Of a stretch of 20,725 nt of DNA, positions 9,652 through 18,462 are shown in pieces. Source of the DNA: Euplotes cf. woodruffi 2 WChen-2021 (lineage: Eukaryota; Ciliophora; Spirotrichea; Euplotida; Euplotidae); NCBI GenBank assembly GCA_021441665.1, contig JAGYYN010006100.1, positions 1 through 20,725 on the forward strand, in the 5' to 3' direction. The notes beneath the pieces are model-generated. The model did no database searches. It was not told the origin of the DNA and saw nothing but the letters and a program-made list of their open reading frames with translations. The first letter of the stretch is position 1; each line of letters opens with the position of its first letter. The position numbers and the translations under genes were made by a program.

Positions 9652-10094
9652 ATGAGGCGAAATTTACTCAAATGCGAAGAACAGCTTGAATCATATACCG
9701 AAGTGCTCGATTCTCTTTACTCGAAACCAGCGCTGCAGCAAATGCAGCTGCTGCCTACTGAAGGCACCAAGCCGAGAGGGGCTTTATACCGAAGACTAGT
9801 TGCGGAAATGAAACACAAGAGGAGGTTGCAATTCAAACGAAAAATATAAGCCTGAAGTATTATGCGACAAGCAAGAAAACCCCACTGCCTCGTATGAAGT
9901 CTCTCGAGAAAAGCAGGCTCATCCCCAACTCAGAAAAGACCAGTCCTGAGACCAAGGGGTTCATCCACAGAGCGATTGATCGGAAAGAGCTGAAGTCGAG
10001 CAAGAACAACAAGTCGTCTAAAATTACTAGTAAGTTGTACGTTTGCGTTTGTGTGCTAGATTTCACTTCATTCGCTGTTCAAAAGTTTAACTAA
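9652..10094 (+). CDS. Small basic protein, or first exons of a larger gene
   Basis: Not recognised. ATG in the local start context GATAAAATG. Exon 9652-9824 joins 9851-10094 across a 26-nt intron (GTTGCA..ATAAG), giving MRRNLLKCEEQLESYTEVLD and then a Lys/Ser-rich tail ending at TAA 10092-10094. A GTAAG donor at 10030 offers alternatives: a 30-nt in-frame intron (10030-10059), or a 699-nt intron whose acceptor TTCTTAG (10722-10728) leads in phase to the coding block at 10729. The second would make this the 5' end of one gene reaching 13424. The small-gene reading passes through VCVCVLDF, which looks like intron sequence, so I lean to the longer gene. Confidence 0.55.
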
Positions 10095-10728
10095 AATGGC
10101 TTTAATCAAAATATACTCAAAGGATGAGAAATATAAGAAACTGATGTAGACGGGGTTTCGATTAAATTTGTAAATGAAGAACTTCATTCGAAACAAGAAA
10201 CTTCAATGTATGAAGAAAATGAAATTAATTAACTGAGCATCGATAATTTTTATAATCGCAAATTTGTAGAGATGAAGAAAGAGAATTTTTTGCTGGTTTT
10301 TAAACTAGATTTTAATCGATTTTATTTAAATGAAATTCCTCAAAATCATCAATTAGTTATATACAAAGTGTTTGATGAAGATTTTTTCATCTGTTTTTAT
10401 GTGAAATAGCTTGAAATTTATTTTCTACATTGATTTTAAAGAGTTAAAATATAAACATTTAATGCATTATTATTTAAATAAATAGGCTTTGTTTTAGTTT
10501 ATCAGAAATTGATATATTTTTGATATTTATATAATTTTATTTGATTCATGGATAAATAATTTTTTTAATTACAAATTTAAGTTTACCATTTGAAAGTACA
10601 CATAAGTTTTTTAATTAGGTTAAACAAAATCATTCTGAATTAATGTGCGACTTGGTCTATGATAACCAACTATAAATAATTAATCATAAATCAAAGTTAT
10701 ATCCTCTTAAATTAAAAGTGGTTCTTAG
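10095..10728. other. Long AT-rich segment, intron with possible eliminated sequence or intergenic
   Basis: About 630 bases, strongly AT-rich in 10250-10700. It begins with a short open frame (ATG 10096, MALIKIYSKDEKYKK, ending at TAG 10126-10128) and then a second frame open from 10137 to 10409 apart from one TAA. Their amino-acid make-up is partly protein-like. It is far longer than other introns here. I see no terminal inverted repeats. Confidence 0.45.
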
Positions 10729-11216
10729 CGGATACCGGCGTATTCCACCACCTGCAGTCGCTTCCAGTAAATAACCCAAACAAGCTTGTAAAGAACAAAA
10801 ACTCGAAGAGATAAGCACTGAAAATCAAAAAGTATCAGACCCGACTGCGCCTTCATCCAAAGTCGAAGGTAGCAGCAATAAAACCAAGCAAGTGAGGATT
10901 AAAAATAAAGACTCAAGCAATTCATCATCGTCGATGTCACTTGAAGACTCCCAGCTGCGCAGCATCAACGAAGTGAACGACTCGAATGCTGAGAGCTGCA
11001 GTCCTAAAGTCAGAAAGACGACTAAAAGGAGTTCAACTAATCTGCGGTTCGACTTCTCCCCGAAGATCGAGATCATGCCTGACAGCAGAGTCGAAATCCA
11101 CCACGAAGTGTGAGACCCAGACAAAAGCCAAGAGCAAGTCAGCCCACAGTTGCTAAAGCCAGAAATGCACAGGATGAAAAAGCAAAATACCCTCGGGGTT
11201 AAGAAATACGTTAAAG
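10729..11216 (+). CDS. Ser/Lys-rich coding block, middle of a likely larger gene
   Basis: Not recognised; basic and disordered, with a run of serines (SSNSSSSMSLEDSQL) and RFDFSPKIEIMPDSRVEIHH. It starts after an acceptor, not at an ATG. The first part (10731-10811, GVFHHLQSLPVNNPNKL) ends at AGA-TAA, and the main block opens two bases later, so a +2 shift or a 44-nt intron (10767-10810) is needed. It ends at a GTAGG donor (11217) in phase 1. Two continuations fit this phase: exon 11904-11956 across 687 nt, or a local path through 11253-11318 and 11344-11379 across a 25-nt intron, ending at TAA 11377-11379. One TGA = Cys lies at HHEV-C-DPDK. Confidence 0.55.
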
Positions 11217-11903
11217 GTAGGTTTACATCAGTTCGTCACGGTTTTACATCAGACCTGCTGTTGTTAATTTCCTCCCAACCTTGAATAAAATAATACTGAA
11301 GACGAATTACGAGTCAAAGTAAAATATGCTTTATTTATTCTAGATATTTCGGCTTCAAGTCTGCGTTTATCCGTTATAAATCTAACACTTTTACTAAACG
11401 AGCCTCAGAGGTACTTTTAGTCAACATCTAATATTACGTATTGTCAAAGCTAACGATTGCTGCAGCTAGCTGTAGATCGAGATTCAGCTCGTTTTTAGAA
11501 ACCTTACTTATCATGCTTTACAATAACAGCGAATAGAATTTTAAAGCAAAAACGAGATTTATTAATACAAATAACGAAAGATTGCTAATTCACTGATATT
11601 TGGCTGCAAAGTCGCTGTAAATCAGCTATTTATCAGATTTAAATGCATGAGGATGGATCCTTACGAGCTTGGTTGGAAATACACAGTTTTAAGTGCAATA
11701 ATATCTTTTGTAAATTTACTTGTTATCAATCACAAATAATTGGTACTGACTCGAAACCAAAATTTAATCAGCTAAAATATTGTGAGAATTCGTACTAAAT
11801 AATTTTGCATCCGTTCAAGTTAATCGCAGGCAACAGATGTGTGTTTTATAATGATTTTAAAAGAAAATGTATTTGTGATTTTAGATTACATCTTTTTATT
11901 TAG
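11217..11903. other. Long AT-rich segment between coding blocks
   Basis: 687 bases with GT and AG borders that would join ..KKYVK to EFVRQQSIKKKQ in frame. A perfect 25-nt intron-like unit (11319-11343) sits inside, flanked by open frames ELRVK and IFRLQVCVYPL, with an AAA-TAA (11288-11293) upstream. It may therefore hold the 3' end of one gene and the 5' end of the next rather than being a single intron. Similar in length to 10030-10728 but not alike in sequence by eye. Confidence 0.45.
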
Positions 11904-13424
11904 AATTTGTTCGACAGCAAAGTATAAAGAAGAAGCAAAACTCAGTATCGTCGAAGGTAGTTTAAATGGTTAAGCAAGTAAATATAGAGGGAGATGTCGC
12001 CTGGTAAATCTAAGACTCTAGAAAGGCAGTTTACTATATCCTCGATCTCTTCTATCAACTGAATTAATAAAAAGAAAGAGAGAATGAGGGTCAGACTGAA
12101 GGATAAACAGTCCTCTCCTCCTGGTAAAAGCAAAATTCAGGCCGTTGCAAAGAATAGTAATGAAAAGAACAAACCGAATCGAAGCAAAAATTCCAGAAAT
12201 ACAGAAAGATTTAAAGAGCTGAGACTTGACCCGTCAGCACTAAAAGTATTGAAAAATAAATGACTGAGTCCGATTATCAGAGCAAATATTGCGTTAAATA
12301 AAAGCCCAGCAAAATCGAATAAAAAATCAAAGCTAAATTTATCCTTTGAAAACTCTTTGAATTCCAAGAACAATAAAGAAGACGATATGCTTGATTTTAA
12401 AAATGATAACATCTACACGATTTTTTCGTCGTCTAAATCTTCCACGCATGATGGTGATGATCGAGCGCTTTTAAAAATCATCGAAAAGGATAGTAAGAAT
12501 ATATTAGGCTGAGGATCGCCTATGAGCAACCTGAACCTAAAGCCCATGAAAAGCCCAGGATTTGATACTGATAGAGCCCATTCGTCTAGTAAATCGCCTT
12601 CAAAGTCACTTCAGCCGACGATTAACAAGATCAGGTCGAATAAGAAGATAATCGACGAGTTTTACAAATAAGGTCAAGTTCAAGCCAGAGCTTTACGGGA
12701 TCAATATGTATTGCCCCGGGATGAACGCGAAGCTACTGCAGGAGTTTTTCTCTGTTAAACTTGTCAAAAAGCAAACCACAGTCCCGAATAAGTACTCTGC
12801 CAGCGACTATTACATGAACGGAAGAAATAACGCTCAACAAACGAAGCGAAAGCTTGAAGAGCTGATGCTGATCAAAGCTATTAGTTCAAGTATTTGAAAA
12901 AGCTCGAGAAAAAGCGAGGGTCGAAACACGCAAAACGCTGAAATGGGAATGTGGACTGAAAGAGGGCTTGAGTCAAGACAACCACTAAGCACTTATGACA
13001 ATAAACGTAAAAACAATAATGATAATCAGACATAGTGAAAGGGATGTACGCAACAGGTCGAGACTATGCAAAACAAGAAGTGAATATAAGGTCACCTTTA
13101 AGCCATCAGCGTCAAAGTTTAGCCGAAAACGGCGAAAGAATAATGTTCACAACTACTTACCCAAGGCAGAATTTGAACAGACAGCAGAGCGGTTCTATCG
13201 ATCCAAGCGCAAGGGAACCAAAACGATCATTGATCTCTCCGATAAGTTTCACAAATAAAATAGAGAGGACAGCTCGGGTATACAACCAGTTCAATACGAA
13301 TGAAGTACTAAGGTAGGCATCTGTCGCTTTAACTAAAGTTTTAAACTTGCATCGATAACCAATATCATTACTATTTAGTATCTCAAGGAGCCTAAGAAGC
13401 GGACTTAAGGGGCAAAGTCCCTAA
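11904..13424 (+). CDS. Basic, disordered protein with +1 and possible +2 frameshift
   Basis: Not recognised. Exon 11904-11956 joins 11988 across a 31-nt intron. A Lys/Asn/Ser-rich frame of about 225 codons (ATG 11994 available: MSPGKSKTLERQFTISS) runs to AAA-TAA at 12666-12671 and resumes one base on with KVKFKPELYGINMYCPGMNA, a compact-looking region. That frame stops at ACA-TAG (13030-13035). A +2 step leads to an open frame ending RTARVYNQFNTNEVLR; a +1 step leads to a different, more basic frame that itself ends AAA-TAA at 13253-13258 and would rejoin the same tail by a second +1. The tail stops at TAG 13314-13316, or passes a 66-nt intron (13313-13378) to SISRSLRSGLKGQSP and TAA 13422-13424. 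It may be the 3' part of the gene beginning at 9652. Confidence 0.65.
12666..12671 (+). promoter_or_regulatory. +1 frameshift site AAA-TAA-G
   Basis: Frame ..KKIIDEFYK stops; one base further the frame reads KVKFKPELYGINMYC and stays open for about 120 codons with TGA = Cys. Same signal as elsewhere in the window. Confidence 0.8.
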
Positions 13425-13913
13425 TTAAAGAATGGCAGGGTAGCATGGACTCCAGAGCATCCGCGTGGAGACGGACATCTAGATGGAGCAGTACACTAAC
13501 CTACTTTGCCATGATAATTAAGTTACCTCGTGCCATATTACTTTATCGCTGGTTTTAATTAATTTACTCTCTTCAGCACTCCTAAGCAGGTCTTCGATCT
13601 GTTGCTAAATCAAGCAAATTTTAATCAAGGGTATTTAAAGCTAAAATTTAGAGATAATACAATAATAAAAAAAGGCTTTTATAATTTAACAGTCTTAAAG
13701 CTGCTTTTGTGTAAATTGAACTGAAAATAAATAAAATAAAAATTATACTATTTGAGATCCGATGTAAGTAGGAAGTAAAAAATGTGTTATTAGTAAATTT
13801 TATTGAAAAATTATTGATTTACCAACATTTATCACACCTTTTTCATTTTGAATAATACAATTATGCACTTTTCTTGTTGAGCTGGTCGCTGATATTTTAG
13901 TTTGCCTATAATA
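13425..13913. other. Convergent gap with a GC-richer, foldable block
   Basis: Lies between the 3' ends of a plus-strand and a minus-strand gene. Its left part (13425-13512) is much richer in G+C and can fold: 13434-13443 pairs with 13501-13510 over ten pairs (two G-U), enclosing a CTCCA/TGGAG hairpin (13450-13454 with 13666-style spacing at 13466-13470) and the palindrome CATCTAGATG. It also has a 24-codon open frame (NGRVAWTPEHPRGDGHLDGA). No tRNA or known snRNA features were found. The right part is plain AT-rich sequence with an ATTGAA motif at 13715-13720. Confidence 0.4.
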
Positions 13914-16900
13914 TTAATTCTTGCGGTACCTTTCATTATTATCATTGCTTTGATTGGAGTTGTTCCTGTTAAATTTTTCGAATTTGAGTTTTCTCCACTG
14001 TTTCAAAGCAATTTCAGCCTTCTCCTGTTTTTCTTTAATCTTTCGATAGTGATCATCTCTGATATTTTGGCTTCTTGATTTGTAATTTTGATATGCAGAG
14101 GCTTTGTTATTCACGATCTCGATAGGGTCTTCATATACAGACCGGATCTCGACGGCTTTGCTTGAAAATATAGGAAGAGCAGCTTTATTTTTGCGGATGA
14201 AATCTTTTCGTCTGATTTTTATTATTGATCTCCTGGTGTTTTCTTATCTCCTCTAGCCTCCGCTTCCTTTCATTTTCTTCCTCTTTCTTTTTGAGACTTG
14301 CAGATTCGAGTTCTGAAATTTGGTATTCGAGAAGATTAATAAGAGATCGAAAGTCGAAGCATTCTGATATCGACTGATTCATGACTCCAAATTTTATTTG
14401 GCTTCAGATATTCTCACCTAACTCCGATATCGTCTTCAGCATATTCTCGTGTTTTGAAATCGAAACGAGGCTTTGGCATTCTGTGCTTTCGGAATTAGCG
14501 TTGTTCTCGTTGGCAGCTTCACTCTTGAGATTTAGAGCATAGCTGACGACTCACAGTTCTGCTTTCAGATCTTTTATGTCGATATTTCAGACGATCTGGC
14601 TATCGATAAAGCTTTTTGTATTCTCATCAGTCGTCTGGTTGCTCTTGATGCCGAGAAGCAAAGCTATCACACCGTGGCTGATCGCTTTATTCCTCATGAT
14701 ACTGATTTCCTTCGTGATTCGCGGCAAATAAAAGCGGTTGTCCGTGACGTTGGAAAGAACTCAAAGCAAGTACACGTTCGAGTCGTAGATTGTCGAGAGG
14801 TTCTGCATGTACTCATCGTACTTTCCGACGATAGAGCTCGATTGCTTTGAACTCGCTGAAAGTAGCGATTCGGAAATGCTTTTCTTTGCGTATTCAAAAA
14901 GTTCTGATTTGATCGAGTCTTTTAGTTTATTTTTGCTTCATGCACCAAATGAACAAGTCGATTATTGTATTGAGAATCGCATCTTTCATCAAGTGATGCC
15001 GGATGATTTCGTTTCTTGAGATGTAGTTGAACGTTTCAGTAATCGCTAGCAGGACCTTTGTATTGTGAGTGTGTATGTCAATGTCTTTAATTTCGTTCTT
15101 GACTTCAATCATCCTCCTCACAATACTTGCAAGTTTATCAATGTAAAAGCCATTGCTGTGATCTGCGATTTTAAATAAGTATTTTGATTTAGTAATTTTA
15201 AGCAATCATTCACATGAAGGATCGACAATGTGTAATTTTAACGTTCCAACATCATTATTTTGAATTCGACGTGCTTGCGTCCTGGAAGTTGGCCTGAACT
15301 GCTAAATTTAGTTTTTGTAGAATTCTATTCATGATATTTACGAAGTCTTTGGTCCTGAAATCTCCGCTTGCATTTCCGACTATTAGCTCTGTTGTGAGTG
15401 CATACAGAGACATTTGGAGAGAGTTTCTATTAGTCACAACGTTTTTGTTTGCTAATCTCCCATCTTTGTGATTAGTCTCGATAAATAGCTGAGCAGTTTT
15501 CTTGTTATTAGCCTCATAAGGATTCTCAATATCTTCGATCTTCTGGAGGAGCTTTTTATCTACAAATCATATTAAAACTCTGCAAATAAAATTTATTCAA
15601 ATTGACGAGGGAATACTAAACAGTACTTATGTTGTTTAATTCTGGACTTTTGTGGTTTTTAAATAACATTGCAGCTGTTTTGAGAGTTATTTCTATTTAT
15701 CACTGTCTTTATATGTCTAATTTTCACAGCTTTTGACCTTCAACTATACGGTGTCATTTTGTTAGTGATTTTCGCAGATCATAAATTATTTATCAAATGG
15801 TCTCCTGGTGTTAATTTCTTTAGAGTAAATTAGTTCAAAGTTCCTTTCAGGAAGCTGGTATTTATTTTTAGGAGAGTATACAGTGTCCAGAACAATATCG
15901 AACATCTCTGAAACCATTCGTGGCAAGAGGTCAGCAATGAACTCATTAACGATGCCAATATAAGGATTAGTATTGCATTCGATGAGCCAGACGCGGAAGT
16001 CTTCATCAATCATAAAGTCGAAGCCAACAAGCTCAAAGCAATGTGTTCTGTTGTTCTTATTCAGTATATCTTTGGATGCTAAGTAGACATCGATAACAAT
16101 ATCTTTGATAGCTTTGACGAAGTTATCATAGACATTGAGGTTCTCCTGTTTGTGGTACATATTGAGGTACTCCTGGAACGTCTCAAAGCTTAGTGTGTTT
16201 CCGTCCTCGTATTTGCTGTAGTCTTCTAATTTGTTCTGAAATCAATTGTTCGTCAGATGTACAGACTTATTATCAGCGATATCTAAAGTGAAGAAGTCGC
16301 TGGAGGTTCTTAGATACCCCCTCTTGAAGTAATAGATCTTCTCGTCACATGTGTAAATCGCCCACACGCGCATATCAAATTTCCTTTTGTGGTAGAGAAG
16401 CGGCTTTTCGATATATTTCTGAACGACGTATCGCACTTTTGAATCTGTACTGCAGACGAAGTTTACTATATCTTTGATCGAGTTAAAGATTTGGATTCCT
16501 TGGCCTCGGTTTAAGTTTTCTGGTTTTACAAGCCACAAGTTCTTCGCGCATTGCTTTGGATGCATGTGGTGTTCTTTATGCTTTACTAAGATCTTTTGCA
16601 GCTTATTATACTTGTTATCATCATCGACGATAAATGTTGTAGGAGTGGTGTCGAACACAGTGTAGCCAACTGCCTTTGCTTCTTCATTATTTTCATAGTA
16701 TTTAGTTAGAGTTTCAATTAGCCCAGTTTTAGTACTGATTCACTTAATAAATTCAAAGTGATTGAAGACAAGAGGGAAGTCATTATATTTCTTTCTTGCA
16801 TCTATCTTTGCATATCCAGCTGAAGAATAGTTAGTCGGTCTCCATATAAAGTTAGCTTGTTCGATTGCATCGTCTTCATCAGACATTTCTTGCCAGTTGC

Positions 16901-17369
16901 CTCTGATCTTGATAAGATTCCTGATGTTCTCTGGGTAGTTCCCTGGGAGCACGATGTATCTAAATTTCTTAATGCTTTTATATCGAGGAGAGCTAAGAAT
17001 ATAATTAGTTAGTCCTTCAGGGTCTTCGTGTAGTTTCCTAAATCGTCGTGGATTAGATCCGCATCAAGCTGTGAGTAGGTCATAATATGATATTAAAATA
17101 ACATACCTGCGTTTTATATCTTAGATTTCTCATCTTTTTCTTGTGTCTTATCACACTCATTAATATTGCTGATTTGCATTTGGTCTGATTCGTTATCTTG
17201 TGCATCATTAGAATTATGATTAGCTTCGGCAATGACTTCACTATCTCACATAATAGTGATAGACTTCTTTTCTTTTGCTCTAAATGAAATAATTACTTGT
17301 GATTTAGCATAATCGCAGCCTGGATCAAGCAGAAAGGGACCACATTTACCATTTTGCCTCTTCACTCAT
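13914..17369 (-). CDS. TTLL-family ligase with helical tail and four or more +1 frameshifts
   Basis: A tubulin-tyrosine-ligase-like ATP-grasp enzyme, a family that adds amino acids (Glu, Gly or Tyr) to tubulin; specificity cannot be told. The catalytic region is one exon (15789-17068): RYIVLPGNYPENI, ANFIWRPTNYSS, NLWLVKPENLNRGQGIQIF, YVVQKYIEKPLLYHKRKFDM with RVWAIYT, SVHLTNN-C-FQ (TGA 16242-16244), and FELVGFDFMIDEDFRVWLIE with CNTNPYIG, covering the ATP-grasp lysines, KFDxR and the Asn/Glu metal site. The frame then crosses AAA-TAA four times (15786, 15255, 14927, 14185) into a helical, armadillo-like region and a charged coiled-coil tail; introns are 15647-15667 and 15580-15626. Upstream, MSEEAKW and an acidic segment join by weaker shifts at TGG-TAA (17346) and ATA-TAA (17114) plus a 34-nt intron. 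Total about 1115 residues. Alternative: the tail is a separate gene from ATG 15755-15757. Confidence 0.8.
14185..14190 (-). promoter_or_regulatory. +1 frameshift site AAA-TAA-A
   Basis: Frame ..NQTKRFHPQK stops; one base on, KAALPIFSSKAVEIRSVYED runs 90 codons to TAA 13914-13916, with the same charged helical character. Confidence 0.85.
14927..14932 (-). promoter_or_regulatory. +1 frameshift site AAA-TAA-A
   Basis: Frame ..DLFIWCMKQK stops; one base on, KLKDSIKSELFEYAKKS continues open for 247 codons, across several TGA codons, to the next site at 14185. The strongest case in the window by length of open frame on both sides. Confidence 0.9.
15255..15260 (-). promoter_or_regulatory. +1 frameshift site AAA-TAA-T
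   Basis: Frame ..FQDASTSNSK stops; one base on, NDVGTLKLHIVDPSCECLLK continues for 109 codons. Neither side has its own start or stop nearby. Confidence 0.85.
15786..15791 (-). promoter_or_regulatory. +1 frameshift site AAA-TAA-T after the TTL domain
   Basis: The TTL frame ends INTRRPFDK; one base on, NLCSAKITNKMTPYSC continues open for 40 codons to a 21-nt intron. This site decides whether the ligase and the helical tail are one protein. An ATG 30 bases downstream leaves a two-gene reading possible, but the gap would be only 28 bases. Confidence 0.65.
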
Positions 17370-17512
17370 TGTTATTTTTATCAAATTCAAAAATAAAAAT
17401 TCATATTGCTATACTAATACATAAGAAAAGATCATGATGATTGGTTTTGATGATATTCACTATGAATATTTAGTATTTAGAAATCAATCAATATTGAGGT
17501 TACATTTGGCAT

Positions 17513-18362
17513 TTATAAATCCAAGTCTGCGGCCATCTCAATACCCAACGCCCAGTTGTACAGTCTTTGGTCTATTTCACATTTTAGTTCTTTTGAAAGT
17601 GATTCGAGTGTTTGTCTGAGGCCATTAATTTTTACCCAAATTCACGTGATATCTTCATCGTCTTCAAGCTCAGTGATCTAAAAACATGGGAATTAAAGGA
17701 GCATATTAAATTCTAAATTACTGGGTTTTTATTTTCTTCCTTTGTTAAGTCAATTTCACAAGACACTAAGACTCCTCTTTCATCAGATTTCCACGGGTCG
17801 GTATATCAAGTTTTTGATGATTTTGCATTCTCTCCAATGTACCCGGTTTCTTCTTTGAGTTCGCGGAGAGCAGACTGGACAGGATCAGTTTCATGCTCAT
17901 CTTTGAAGCCTGCTGGAAGTTCTATATCTCTATAAAGACGAACTGCTTACCGAGTACATAATTCAAAATAGGTACTCTGAATATTTTCTCGATAAGCACG
18001 AGTTTTTCACCCGGCTGTGCAATCGATCTAAAGAAAGCTTATTTTAACTCGATATAAAAGTGTATTACAAGTCGCCATCTTCAGGTTGTGTTGCAGTAGC
18101 AATAACATCGACTCCCCCATAGTGCTTTTGGATATTATAAGGGTCTGGTTTGTTGTTTATATCTCTGCCAACCATTTCCCAGACTCCATCTTTACCATGG
18201 CCATCCACAAAATTGACTTCGTAGTAATTGAGGAACTTTCCGTGATGTGTCATGACCTTATCCTCTATTAAAGTAATTAGCAATCTTGAGTTAGGCTCGG
18301 TATTCAAGTTGTTTACTAATAGTAAATCTCGAAGATGCGTCAGGCTTTCTATCAGTATCCAT
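17513..18362 (-). CDS. NUDT5-type ADP-sugar pyrophosphatase (Nudix hydrolase)
   Basis: Hydrolyses ADP-ribose and related ADP-sugars to AMP and sugar phosphate in this family; cytosolic or nuclear (no signal peptide seen). Five exons (18317-18362, 18069-18264, 17951-18027, 17722-17927, 17513-17677) with introns of 52, 41, 23 and 44 nt give 229 residues, close to human NUDT5 (about 219). The Nudix box is visible: [20 protein letters not shown] followed by KEETGY, with one residue more than the consensus between the first Glu and the Arg-Glu. The N-terminus ([26 protein letters not shown]) and C-terminus ([32 protein letters not shown]) also match the NUDT5 layout. TGA is read as Cys at two places. 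The 23-nt intron (17928-17950) ends in TATAGAG and is required to enter the box in frame. Confidence 0.88.
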
Positions 18363-18462
18363 TTGTACAATATATAATTATTAGCCTCACTCAGCCGTTT
18401 TAGTATAAAAATTCAGCGATTTTAGTATGGCCTATTTATAGTTGAAATAAATACTTATTAGG

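Noticed and set aside
13434-13510. tRNA or known small nuclear RNA
   Set aside because: No A/B boxes or cloverleaf, and no convincing H/ACA tail or known snRNA motif.
14694-14897. 67-codon frame rich in Arg and Thr
   Set aside because: Lies inside the 247-codon TTLL tail segment in a different frame; no start context.
13914-17369. Sequencing error as the cause of the frame breaks
   Set aside because: The breaks share one signature (AAA then a stop, +1) rather than random indels or homopolymer length errors, and recur in several genes.
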